Below are positions 8,651 to 15,647 of a DNA stretch of 51,651 nt, piece after piece. The number at the start of each line of letters is the position of its first letter. The first letter of the stretch is position 1. The notes below the pieces were generated by a model that ran no database searches, had not been told where the DNA came from, and was given only the letters and a program-made list of their open reading frames with translations. The stretch is from Sphingomonadales bacterium BRH_c3. GTDB lineage: Bacteria; Pseudomonadota; Alphaproteobacteria; Sphingomonadales; Sphingomonadaceae. A program made the position numbers and the translations under genes. Location of the stretch: positions 1-51,651 of the forward strand of contig LOET01000040.1 of assembly GCA_001515985.1 (NCBI GenBank), written 5' to 3'.

Positions 8651-9280
8651 CTAGATCGCCAGCGCCGCTTCCGGATAGCCAATGAGCTGGAGCGAGGTGC
8701 GCCCGGCGTCGAGGATATATTCGGGCTCTGCGGCGATCCGTGAACTGGCGCAGGCACCGTGGTGCAGCTGCATCAGCGCGCGGCCGATCTTGTCCGGTGC
8801 TCCATCGGTCCGGCCTGCGGCAATGGCATCGCGCGCAATTCCGGTGAAGTAGCTTTGGACCCGGTCGAAGATATGGCCTGCCTCACGGCGGATTTCAGGC
8901 ATTTCGAAGCCCAGTTCCAGCACCAGGCCGAGCACCGGGCAGCCAAGCAGGTCGCCCCTCTCCTGCTTCATCTCGATATTGCCGCGGTAGGCCTTGGTGT
9001 AGATAGCAATAAGCCGCTGATCGGGCGCCTTATGGGCAGCGAAGCTGGCTTCGAAGATCTGCTCCAGCGTCAATATGCCCTGGTGGCGCGTGGCCGCCAG
9101 CGCAAGATCGCCCTTGTCGGCGAAATAGCGATAGATCGTTGCCTTGTTGACGCTCGCGGCATTGGCGATCTCGTCAACCGAGACGCCGTTGAAGCTGCGC
9201 TGCCAGAACATCTCGGCTGCGGTGGCCACGATATGCGCGCGCGTGCGCTCGCCCTTGGTGGGGAAGTCTGCATAGTTCAT
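8651..9280 (-). CDS. TetR/AcrR-family transcriptional regulator
   Basis: A 209-residue TetR repressor. The N-terminal DNA-binding domain (about residues 10-55) shows T-R-A-H-I-V-x-T-A-A-E-M-F and the recognition helix V-N-K-A-T-I-Y-R-Y-F. The C-terminal part begins the TetR_C pattern with G-C-P-V-L-G-L near residue 113, as in the YcdC/AcuR-like branch. The start at 9280 is chosen because the frame upstream lacks similarity and a palindrome abuts this ATG. It converges on marC with 2 bp between stops. Confidence 0.88.
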   Translation of the reverse strand: MNYADFPTKGERTRAHIVATAAEMFWQRSFNGVSVDEIANAASVNKATIYRYFADKGDLALAATRHQGILTLEQIFEASFAAHKAPDQRLIAIYTKAYRGNIEMKQERGDLLGCPVLGLVLELGFEMPEIRREAGHIFDRVQSYFTGIARDAIAAGRTDGAPDKIGRALMQLHHGACASSRIAAEPEYILDAGRTSLQLIGYPEAALAI

Positions 9281-9300
9281 AAATAACCGGTTAGTTATTT
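9281..9300. promoter_or_regulatory. palindrome abutting the TetR start, candidate operator
   Basis: The perfect 10-bp palindrome TAACCGGTTA (9284-9293) is extended by A/T-rich flanks and lies within 4-20 bp of the start codon at 9280. Such a site could block initiation of the repressor's own transcript. The inference is from position and symmetry. Confidence 0.6.
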
Positions 9301-9352
9301 TCACTGAACTTGCAAAGCCACCAATTGCAACGTCGGGTCGCAAAAGCGCGTC

Positions 9353-9964
9353 CTATTGCAGCGTCACGCGGTCGTCATCGCCGTCGCGCCGGCCATAGAA
9401 ATACATCAGCTGGATCAAGAGTTCGCAGCGTGCGGGAAGGTCCGGCGCTTCAAGCAGAGCCTGCTTCGAAGCAGGATCGAACGGTGCAATCTGCGATACG
9501 CCGTTGATGAGCGATTCGTCATCGAGCCGTTCGACCGATGCCCAATCGACGCTGTAGCCCTGGTTGTCGGCAAAGCGGCGCGCTTCCCGCTCGAACCCCG
9601 CGCGTTCGACTGCGGACAGCGCGGCATCATCGTCTTCCTCGAGCAGTTCGGCCTCGACCTGGCGAAAGGCGGTCGTGACATCAAGCTCGCGGATAATCCG
9701 GAACCGGGCCTCGCCTTCAAGCACAAGGTTGTATCGCCCGTCATCCATCGCCTCGATATTGCCGATCCGGCCGACGCAGCCGATACTGTAGAGCGGCGCG
9801 CTTTCCACCGGGCGCTGCGGCTGGATCATTCCTATGCGGCGATCGCGCACCAGCGCATCACCCACCAGCGCGCGATATCGCGGCTCGAAGATGTGGAGCG
9901 GCAATTGCAGGCCGGGAAACAGGATCACGCCCGGCAGCGGAAAGATCGAAAGCCGTGTGGTCAC
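9353..9964 (-). CDS. Lon protease substrate-binding-domain protein (stand-alone LonSB/YcaN-like)
   Basis: The protein corresponds to the N-terminal domain of Lon without ATPase or protease parts. It opens R-L-S-I-F-P-L-P-G-V-I-L-F-P-G-L-Q-L-P-L and continues H-I-F-E-P-R-Y-R-A-L, the typical LON N-terminal-domain start. It ends after about 203 residues. Start chosen as GTG at 9964, 5 bp after the preceding stop; an upstream ATG at 10018 would overlap the thioredoxin gene. It is the second gene of a two-gene unit with the thioredoxin/TPR protein, a common alphaproteobacterial pair. Role in protein quality control is a family-level inference. Confidence 0.85.
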   Translation of the reverse strand: MTTRLSIFPLPGVILFPGLQLPLHIFEPRYRALVGDALVRDRRIGMIQPQRPVESAPLYSIGCVGRIGNIEAMDDGRYNLVLEGEARFRIIRELDVTTAFRQVEAELLEEDDDAALSAVERAGFEREARRFADNQGYSVDWASVERLDDESLINGVSQIAPFDPASKQALLEAPDLPARCELLIQLMYFYGRRDGDDDRVTLQ

Positions 9965-9969
9965 GTGCC

Positions 9970-10899
9970 TTAGCCGAACAGGATTTGCGACAGGCGGCGG
10001 CGCCTGGCGACAACCCATTCGTCTTCCAGGCCCACCGCTTCGAAGATCTGCAGCAACCTGGCCTTGGCCGCGCCTTCATTCCACTCGATGTCCCGGGCGA
10101 TCATGGCCAGCAGTGCATCGGCCGCATCGTCACGTGCGCCGCTGGCAAAGGCGGCCTCGGCAAAGGCGAACTGCGCCTCCATATCGTCAGGCCTGGCTGC
10201 GGCGGCCTCGCGCAGAGCGGCAAGCTCGCTGTCATCGACCTGGTTGGCGGCCAGCTCCAGCGCACTCTTGGCCGGCGCCATCGCTGCGTCCTGTTGAATG
10301 GTGGGTTCCAGCGCGTCGAAGATCTGCTGCGCCTGCACGGCTTCGCCTGCGGCTACCAGGGCGCGGACCAGGCCCGAATGTGCCGCGACATTGTCCGGCG
10401 CCATTTCGACCACTTGCGCAAAGATCGTCGCGGCGCGGGCGGCATCGCCGTCGGCCAGCACCTGTTCGGCCATGTCGACGAACTGGCCGATATCCTGCTG
10501 CGGTTGCTGGCCGCCGTTCGCGCCTCCAGCACCGGGCTGCACCGGCAGCTGCGCCAGAATCTGGTCCAGCATCTGCTTCAGCTGCGTCTCGGTGCGTGCC
10601 TGGGTCAGTTCTGCCACTGGCTGGCCCTGGAACATCGCGTAAACCGTTGGGATCGAGCGGACCTGAAACTGCGCGGCGATGAATTTCTCTTCATCGACAT
10701 TCACCTTCACCAGCACCACGCCCTTGTCGGCATATTCTGCGGATACCTTCTCCAGCACCGGGGTCAGCGCCTTGCACGGCCCGCACCATTCAGCCCAGAA
10801 ATCGAGGATGACGAGCTGCGTCATCGAAGGTTCGACCACGTTGGTCCGGAAACGGTCGACTGCCTTCTGTTCGTCGAGATTGAGGCCCATGCTTGCCAA
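9970..10899 (-). CDS. thioredoxin-domain TPR co-chaperone (CnoX/YbbN-like)
   Basis: Residues about 15-115 form a thioredoxin domain with an intact W-C-G-P-C active site (near residues 38-42) and cis-proline segment R-S-I-P-T-V. The C-terminal about 180 residues are tetratricopeptide-like helices rich in Ala, as in CnoX (YbbN), which links redox stress to GroEL/DnaK folding. Unlike E. coli CnoX, both active-site cysteines are present, so it could still be an oxidoreductase. The start is TTG at 10899, chosen because AGGAG lies 8 nt upstream; the next ATG at 10890 is too far from it. Confidence 0.88.
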   Translation of the reverse strand: MASMGLNLDEQKAVDRFRTNVVEPSMTQLVILDFWAEWCGPCKALTPVLEKVSAEYADKGVVLVKVNVDEEKFIAAQFQVRSIPTVYAMFQGQPVAELTQARTETQLKQMLDQILAQLPVQPGAGGANGGQQPQQDIGQFVDMAEQVLADGDAARAATIFAQVVEMAPDNVAAHSGLVRALVAAGEAVQAQQIFDALEPTIQQDAAMAPAKSALELAANQVDDSELAALREAAAARPDDMEAQFAFAEAAFASGARDDAADALLAMIARDIEWNEGAAKARLLQIFEAVGLEDEWVVARRRRLSQILFG

Positions 10900-11119
10900 G
10901 ATTCGCGCTCCTGATTCGATTTTCCCCGGGGCAGTGTACCCCGTATTGTGCCTCCCTCATGTGGGGCTGCCACGCCGAATGTGAAGGGGGACTGTGCCGC
11001 CCCCATCGCGCGACTGCAAGGGCGACATTTTCCGCTTGCGGGCGCGACTGCCCGCTGCTAATCGCGCCGCCTCTCCAGCGATGGTGTGCCGATCGGGCCG
11101 CATTGCTGAGCGTCAGTGA

Positions 11120-11194
11120 GCGGGCGTAGCTCAGGGGTAGAGCACAACCTTGCCAAGGTTGGGGTCGGGCGTTCGAATCGCCTCGCCCGCTCCA
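11120..11194 (+). tRNA. tRNA-Gly (anticodon GCC)
   Basis: The cloverleaf is complete: acceptor GCGGGCG (11120-11126) pairs with CGCCCGC (11184-11190), followed by T and encoded CCA. The anticodon loop T-T-G-C-C-A-A places GCC at 11152-11154. The T-arm is GGGCG-TTCGAAT-CGCCT. The gene is the integration site of the element to its right, so its 3' half may have been supplied by that element. Confidence 0.97.
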
Positions 11195-11203
11195 TTTTTT
11201 CCA
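11148..11203 (+). repeat. left attachment repeat (attL) inside tRNA-Gly
   Basis: These 56 bp are repeated at 28409-28464 with four mismatches. The repeat starts in the anticodon stem and runs past the tRNA end through the T-rich tail. The four mismatches fall in the T-stem and compensate each other, so both copies can pair. Confidence 0.92.
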
Positions 11204-11241
11204 AGACTTTCGTGACTTACCGGCCTTCGGGCCGACCCTCG

Positions 11242-11262
11242 GGGTTACCGGCGGGGATACCG
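11242..11262 (+). repeat. GGGATACCG-type pair near left end
   Basis: GGGTTACCG (11242-11250) and GGGATACCG (11254-11262) are direct copies with a 3-bp spacer, about 40 bp inside the left repeat. The same paired arrangement occurs at 28262-28282 and, inverted, at 22992-23012. Confidence 0.65.
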
Positions 11263-11338
11263 TGTTGTGTCTTTTGGTGACCTTCGGATTGAGGGCCGAA
11301 GGCGAACGACATATGGCCGGAAGGGGAGGCGATCATCT

Positions 11339-12766
11339 ATGCCAGAAGCAGGTTTGAACGACAGTTTCACTGAGGAAGGTTTCTGGTGGCTCGAGGGTAA
11401 CGAGGAGAATCAAGTCTCCGGTACACTCTCCTTCGATCCTGATGACGGTCCGGTCCTCAAGCTGCTCGGGACACTTCAAGACTTCGTGAAGGCATTCAAC
11501 GCGTCACTATCTGGGGACAGCGAGCTTGTGACGATTCACGGGGTCACGAAGAAGGGGAAGCCTGTAACGCTCCTCCGCGCTTTCAGCACCAATCGACAGA
11601 TGAACATGCCGGGAATCGCAAACGAGACATGGAACTCGAACTTGCTCCTTGTGGGATGGCATCTGTCTCAGAGCGACGACCCGATATTCTCGAAGTCCTA
11701 CTTCCGGTTTCAAGAAATCGAGAGATGGTTGGAGCACAATCCGTTCACTTATTCTTTGGAGACCGAGAGCAAGGTCGTAACGTTGCGTGCGGAGAAGCCG
11801 CGCGAGGTCCACTTCGCTAAGGCCGATGACATTGAGATCACCACCGTGGGTAGTCTCTACTCGAACAACGACGTCGACACTCGATACTCAATCGAAGTTT
11901 TCAGCCAGATGGGTATTACCCCGGCGGAGCCGAAGTCGCTCGACTGGCACTTCAGCTATGCGTCGCGCATTCAAGGTCTCGCGTCTCTCTGCGCCGGTTA
12001 CCATCTGCCGCTACTCTCGCTGGATCTGAGGGGGCCGGACGTCGAGCTCGGGGGTGGGGGGACGATGCCCAGTGAGGTCCACATCTACGCCCGGATGCAG
12101 CACCCGGTCGCGGACAAATGGCGGCGACACGACAAGCCGATTGTCTCCGGCCCAGAGCTCATAAAATTCAATCCTGACGCGTTGAGGGTCTGGTTCGAGC
12201 AGCACGAGAAGCTCGGCTCCGCGCTCAACATGCTCTTCACGATCAAGGGTCAGCGCCAGATGTATACGAACATCCGCTTCATTCTGGCGGTTCAGGCGCT
12301 CGAGGTTTTCCACCGAAGGACCTCAACCCAGACAGTGATGGACGAGGCCGATTTCGAGAAGTTTCATGACGAGTTGATCGAGGCGATACCCGATTCAGCT
12401 ACGCCAGAGATGAGAGAACGCCTTACTCGGAGCTACCAATTCACGAATGAGATGAGCTTGAGCCAGCGCCTTAAAGCGATTGTGAGGCACATCACCGATG
12501 AGTTCGGAACGAAACCGCCCGCACTGCACAAGGGCTTCATCAAGACGCTGGTCGACACGAGAAACTATTATACCCATTTCTCGCCCGAGTTGGAGGAAAA
12601 GAAGCTAGACGGGGCCGGAATGTATTGGGCCAGCCGCCGGATCATCGTGTTGCTGACCGTCCTCTTTTTGCTTCGTCTCGGGATCTCGGCTGACAATATA
12701 CAGAGTCTCATCAAGAGGCATCGAGAGTTTGCGCAGCTATGGGAGAACGAGGACACTCCTGCTTAA
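11339..12766 (+). CDS. apeA: ApeA-type HEPN anti-phage protein
   Basis: The 475-residue protein begins with an ApeA N-terminal-domain pattern (G-F-W-W-L-E-G, then G-T-L-S-F-D-P-D-D-G-P). It ends in a HEPN domain whose R408-N-Y-Y-T-H413 is the Rx4H ribonuclease motif. ApeA is a single-gene defence system; HEPN proteins of this kind are thought to cut RNA after phage infection. The start at 11339 has GGGGAGG upstream; an open stretch back to 11267 has no such support. It lies at the tRNA edge of the element, a typical cargo position. The trigger and target here are unknown. Recognition is by motif only. Confidence 0.82.
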   Translation: MPEAGLNDSFTEEGFWWLEGNEENQVSGTLSFDPDDGPVLKLLGTLQDFVKAFNASLSGDSELVTIHGVTKKGKPVTLLRAFSTNRQMNMPGIANETWNSNLLLVGWHLSQSDDPIFSKSYFRFQEIERWLEHNPFTYSLETESKVVTLRAEKPREVHFAKADDIEITTVGSLYSNNDVDTRYSIEVFSQMGITPAEPKSLDWHFSYASRIQGLASLCAGYHLPLLSLDLRGPDVELGGGGTMPSEVHIYARMQHPVADKWRRHDKPIVSGPELIKFNPDALRVWFEQHEKLGSALNMLFTIKGQRQMYTNIRFILAVQALEVFHRRTSTQTVMDEADFEKFHDELIEAIPDSATPEMRERLTRSYQFTNEMSLSQRLKAIVRHITDEFGTKPPALHKGFIKTLVDTRNYYTHFSPELEEKKLDGAGMYWASRRIIVLLTVLFLLRLGISADNIQSLIKRHREFAQLWENEDTPA

Positions 12767-12768
12767 TG

Positions 12769-12951
12769 CTATACGGCGTACGGGCTCGCATCACTCGCTC
12801 GATCGCCGCACAGACTGCACAACCGGTTGTGCGCGCCCTCGCTCTCGAAGGGCTTGCGGCATCGGAGGCAAGGCCGGGTCTCGGTCGGCATGGGCTCGCC
12901 ATGCACGTCCCGGCGCTTGCGCCCCATGTGTGTCAGGCCCGCGTTGCTCAT
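12769..12951 (-). CDS. small zinc-ribbon protein (60 aa)
   Basis: The C-terminal half carries two CxxC knuckles, C-L-R-C and C-S-L-C, spaced about 14 residues apart, a likely single-zinc ribbon. The start at 12951 overlaps the preceding stop as ATGA, so it is translationally coupled to the gene at 12948-13277. Last gene of the six-gene minus-strand operon. Short zinc ribbons of this type are common among phage and satellite genes, where they often act as regulators, but the function is unknown here. It converges on apeA with 2 bp between stops. Confidence 0.7.
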   Translation of the reverse strand: MSNAGLTHMGRKRRDVHGEPMPTETRPCLRCRKPFESEGAHNRLCSLCGDRASDASPYAV

Positions 12952-13277
12952 TCCCGGGCCATCAACATGAAGCCGTAGGCGCGCGATTGCGCCCTCGTCA
13001 TCAGGCGCTTCGCCTCCTTCGTCCCGGGAGCTCCGCATATCACGTCCACCCAAATCTGTCGGTTGCCTTCGATGCGGCACATCTGCCCAAAGAAGGCCCC
13101 GAGCTCGGACATGGACACCTCGAAGAGGAGAGCGAAGCGGCGGATCATCGGCACGGTCGGCCAGCCGGTCGGCTCGGTTGCCCGGGCATGAACCAGCGTG
13201 GCCAGGTGTGCCGCCCGGGTCCGCTCATCAAAGAAGTACGGGTAGGCGTCCTCGAGCGCTTCGCGCGTTATGTCCAT
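12948..13277 (-). CDS. hypothetical protein of the satellite operon (109 aa)
   Basis: A mostly helical protein with no family I recognise. It starts at 13277, overlapping the previous stop by 10 bp, and its stop overlaps the next start as ATGA. The central part (P-M-I-R-R-F-A-L-L-F-E-V-S-M-S-E-L-G) could be a helical hairpin. The tight overlaps place it in a single translation-coupled unit with the small-terminase-like gene, so a role in packaging or DNA handling is plausible but unproven. Confidence 0.65.
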   Translation of the reverse strand: MDITREALEDAYPYFFDERTRAAHLATLVHARATEPTGWPTVPMIRRFALLFEVSMSELGAFFGQMCRIEGNRQIWVDVICGAPGTKEAKRLMTRAQSRAYGFMLMARE

Positions 13278-13633
13278 TGGTCGCTTGCCTCATACACCGC
13301 ATCGGCGCGGGCCTTGCGGAAGGCGATCTCGGCCGAGCGCTCGGAACAGGCGAGCTCGATCAGCACCGGGTCAGTGCCGGACTGGTCGAGGAGGGCCTTG
13401 CCCGGGGTGCAGCCCTTCTCGAGGGCAATCTCCCCGGCGCGCACCATCATCGCGTCTGCGTACTCGGCCGCCTTAAGAAGCGGCTCCGCCTCACCAGCGG
13501 CAACCTCGGCTGCGTTCTTGCGGATCGCGACCGAGGCGCTCTTCAGGATCACTGCGGTTGCGCCCTTCACGGCGGGCACGTCCACGGTCGAAATCTCGTT
13601 CACCGTCATGTCGCGGATAATCATCTTCTTCAT
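13268..13633 (-). CDS. phage-like protein with prohead-protease-style N-terminus (121 aa)
   Basis: The N-terminus V-N-E-I-S-T-V-D-V-P-A (about residues 11-21) followed by a strand T-A-V-I-L-K-S resembles the opening of phage prohead proteases/XkdF-type proteins (typically E-x-S-x-V-D-x-P-A-N). No serine-protease body follows: the rest is a long Ala-rich helix region. It may be a small protein that mimics or interacts with a helper's morphogenesis machinery, but that is speculation. AGGAG precedes the start at 13633, and the start overlaps the upstream stop by 4 bp. Confidence 0.6.
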   Translation of the reverse strand: MKKMIIRDMTVNEISTVDVPAVKGATAVILKSASVAIRKNAAEVAAGEAEPLLKAAEYADAMMVRAGEIALEKGCTPGKALLDQSGTDPVLIELACSERSAEIAFRKARADAVYEASDQWT

Positions 13634-14028
13634 GCTGCGGTCTCCTCGCGCGGTATTAGGTCGGTGAGGTTGTGGGCCGAGGTTCGCTGAACTGCCTCGC
13701 GTAACGAGCCCTGCGCTCGGGCAGGTACGAACGGAATGCCGAGGTGCCGGACGAACTTCGGCGCTGCGACTTGCATCTGGCCCATCAGCAAGGTTCGAAT
13801 AACCCGCCGTAGGTGGCCGCCAGTTCCATGATCCGACGCACCGGATGAGCGCACTTCGGAAAAGAAGGCGGCGTCTGCCGCGAGCAGGCCTTCAATTGCT
13901 GCCTCGATCTCCGCAATGGCCTGATCGACTCGCTCGGCTGCTACGACCCTCTGATGGGCAAGTTCGCCAAATCGCTCAAGCAATCCGCCCGGCTCTGGGT
14001 CCTCATGCTGCTTCTTGAATATTCCCAT
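13630..14028 (-). CDS. hypothetical protein of the satellite operon (132 aa)
   Basis: No family recognised. Residues about 15-65 form a long amphipathic helix (L-L-E-R-F-G-E-L-A-H-Q-R-V-V-A-A-E-R-V-D) likely to be a coiled coil, followed by a more hydrophobic C-terminal part. The ATG at 14028 has GGAAGGAG 6-13 nt upstream and lies inside the end of the preceding gene (26-bp overlap). The leader before it resembles those of the genes at 13633 and 26282 around the ribosome binding site. Confidence 0.65.
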   Translation of the reverse strand: MGIFKKQHEDPEPGGLLERFGELAHQRVVAAERVDQAIAEIEAAIEGLLAADAAFFSEVRSSGASDHGTGGHLRRVIRTLLMGQMQVAAPKFVRHLGIPFVPARAQGSLREAVQRTSAHNLTDLIPREETAA

Positions 14029-14404
14029 TGTGGTCTCCTTCCTTTCCGGCGGTGTTGACCAAGGACGTGCGCACCGAGGCGATCACGTCGCGCGCTTCGT
14101 TCGGCTCGAAGCCCGCACCCTCGAGGTCGCTGCGGCGCAGTCGCCAGAATTGTTCGTCGAATGCGGGCCGCTCGGCCTCATCCCGGGCCTTCATCAGCAC
14201 CCAGCGGTCATAGACGCTGTCGGGCTCGCGCTCCCCGCGTATCAAGCGGTCCTCGTCCCACAGCACCGCGAGGTCCGGTGTCGCCGGGGCCTTCTCGCCA
14301 AGCTCGAACAGCGCAGAGATGCGCAGCGCACGGCGCTCGTCCGGGGTCATCAGGCGATAGCCCACGGCGAAGGCGAGGAGGTCGAGGGCGCTGTCCCTAT
14401 TCAT
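14003..14404 (-). CDS. hypothetical protein of the satellite operon (133 aa)
   Basis: A charged, helical protein with no recognised family. It overlaps the preceding gene by 8 bp and the following by 26 bp. The C-terminal segment (E-A-R-D-V-I-A-S-V-R-T-S-L) and N-terminal segment (L-D-L-L-A-F-A-V-G-Y-R-L-M) are the most conserved-looking parts. Its place directly after the small-terminase-like gene makes a DNA-packaging or interference accessory role possible. Confidence 0.65.
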   Translation of the reverse strand: MNRDSALDLLAFAVGYRLMTPDERRALRISALFELGEKAPATPDLAVLWDEDRLIRGEREPDSVYDRWVLMKARDEAERPAFDEQFWRLRRSDLEGAGFEPNEARDVIASVRTSLVNTAGKEGDHNGNIQEAA

Positions 14405-14918
14405 TGTCGATCACCCGGGCCGGAGCTGGAAGCTGCGGGCGGAGATTGCTGGCCATCTGCAAGGCGACCTTCGCCACGGCATCGCCTAGCACCCCGGCAT
14501 CGACGGTGTGCGTCACCTGCTTATTCACTGCTATGCCGTGCGTCTCCCGATAGGCGGGGAGCATCGCCCGGGCTCGAAGCTCGAGAAGGCGGTCCGAATA
14601 CTTGCGGACAGTGCCGACGATCTTTTCACGGTGGCGGCCGCCGAAGATGGGCTCCTCCCACCCCTCCTGCGCGCGCCGGTAAATCTCGGCCTCGATGCTG
14701 GCCTCGGCCGCCTCGACGGCTTCCTGCCACTGTGCAGCAAACTCCGGGTCGCGGTCGCGTTCGTCGAGGAAGGTCTGCTTGGCGCCATACCGACTGCTGG
14801 CGCGCGGGCTGGCAGCACGGGCAGCCCGCACGAGTATGCCGTGGCGGGCAAGCTCTCCGAGAAAGAGCCTCTTGCGGCGGTCGGTCAATCTCATTGCGAG
14901 ACGATAGCTGGCGACCAT
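14397..14918 (-). CDS. small-terminase-like protein (helix-turn-helix, TerS-like)
   Basis: The protein (173 aa) opens with a helix-turn-helix-like segment (R-L-F-L-G-E-L-A-R-H-G-I-L-V-R-A-A-R-A-A) and continues R-D-P-E-F-A-A-Q-W-Q-E-A-V-E-A-A, then R-R-A-Q-E-G-W-E-E-P-I-F and Y-S-D-R-L-L-E-L-R-A-R-A. This order matches small terminase/packaging-initiator proteins of tailed phages. In satellites, a TerS homolog redirects helper packaging to the satellite genome. No large terminase is present, which is the usual satellite condition. Start: ATG at 14918, or 14894; no clear ribosome binding site. First gene of the six-gene operon. Confidence 0.75.
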   Translation of the reverse strand: MVASYRLAMRLTDRRKRLFLGELARHGILVRAARAASPRASSRYGAKQTFLDERDRDPEFAAQWQEAVEAAEASIEAEIYRRAQEGWEEPIFGGRHREKIVGTVRKYSDRLLELRARAMLPAYRETHGIAVNKQVTHTVDAGVLGDAVAKVALQMASNLRPQLPAPARVIDNE

Positions 14919-14942
14919 TGCCGAGCGAACGGCGAAGCATTG

Positions 14943-14990
14943 ATAGCTACGAATAGCGCCATAATTGCTATTTCTACTATTTATGCTATT
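14943..14990. promoter_or_regulatory. repeated ATAGC/GCTAT sites between divergent operons
   Basis: Four copies of the same pentamer occur in 48 bp of AT-rich DNA: ATAGC at 14943 and 14953, and the inverse GCTAT at 14967 and 14985. The inner pair extends to AATAGC (14952-14957) and GCTATT (14967-14972), a dyad with a 9-bp spacer. The site separates the minus-strand operon from the RAMA gene, whose N-terminus looks like a DNA-binding ribbon-helix-helix. Operator function is inferred. Confidence 0.5.
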
Positions 14991-15020
14991 AGGTGATTCG
15001 GCAGAAGATAGGAGGCCGAC

Positions 15021-15413
15021 ATGGCGACAGTGGAAATCGATTTCGATGTTTACAAGGAGCTCACCGCCCGGCGGGCGACCGAGACGACAACCTACAATGA
15101 TGTAATTCGAGAGCTCCTCGAAATGGATGCCGAGCCGGAACTGGCGAATTCGGGCGAAGCGTCCTCTGGCGGCCTCGAAATGAAGGGCGTGTTTCTACCC
15201 AACGGAACTCAGCTTCGTGTCACGTACAAGGGCCAAACCTATACCGCCGAAATTAAGGACGGCGCTTGGCTTGGCAGCGATGGCGTGCGGAGAAACTCGC
15301 CTTCTGACGCGGCCTGCGCCATTACACAAACGAACGTCAATGGCTGGCGCTTCTGGAAGGTAAAACGGCCCAGTGACACCCGGTGGCAGGTGCTGAACGC
15401 CCTTCGGCCCTAG
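15021..15413 (+). CDS. RAMA-domain protein with possible ribbon-helix-helix N-terminus
   Basis: Residues about 55-130 match the RAMA (restriction enzyme adenine methylase associated)/DUF4357-like pattern: P-N-G-T-Q-L-R-V-T-Y-K-G, then D-G-A-W-L-G-S-D-G, S-P-S-D-A-A and V-N-G-W-R-F-W. Residues 1-35 (V-E-I-D-F-D-V-Y-K-E-L-T, then T-Y-N-D-V-I-R-E-L-L) resemble a ribbon-helix-helix DNA-binding arm. RAMA is proposed to sense modified DNA, so a repressor-reader for the adjoining R-M genes is an attractive guess. AGGAGG lies 6 nt before the ATG. It precedes the methylase gene by 235 bp. Confidence 0.75.
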   Translation: MATVEIDFDVYKELTARRATETTTYNDVIRELLEMDAEPELANSGEASSGGLEMKGVFLPNGTQLRVTYKGQTYTAEIKDGAWLGSDGVRRNSPSDAACAITQTNVNGWRFWKVKRPSDTRWQVLNALRP

Positions 15414-15647
15414 ATCAGTCAATAGCTCAGAAGTGGGTTGATCAGCTCGGATAGAAGAGTCAGGCATTCGGAGATGGACGGCTCATTATTGTTCTACTAA
15501 TGTTCCGGCTGGCCTCACATTCGCCTCTATGGCGAAACCCAATTGCACTTATCCCATATTATTTATGGGCTTGGTCCCCAAAACGTGGGTCAGCGTGCTA
15601 GCTAGCCGAGCCCATTCGGTGCCGAATCGACGAAAGAGCGACGACTG

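Noticed and set aside
12729-13667. 312-codon plus-strand frame opposite the satellite operon
   Set aside because: It is antisense to several overlapping minus-strand genes with better starts, and its protein is Arg/Pro/Ser-rich, typical of shadow frames.
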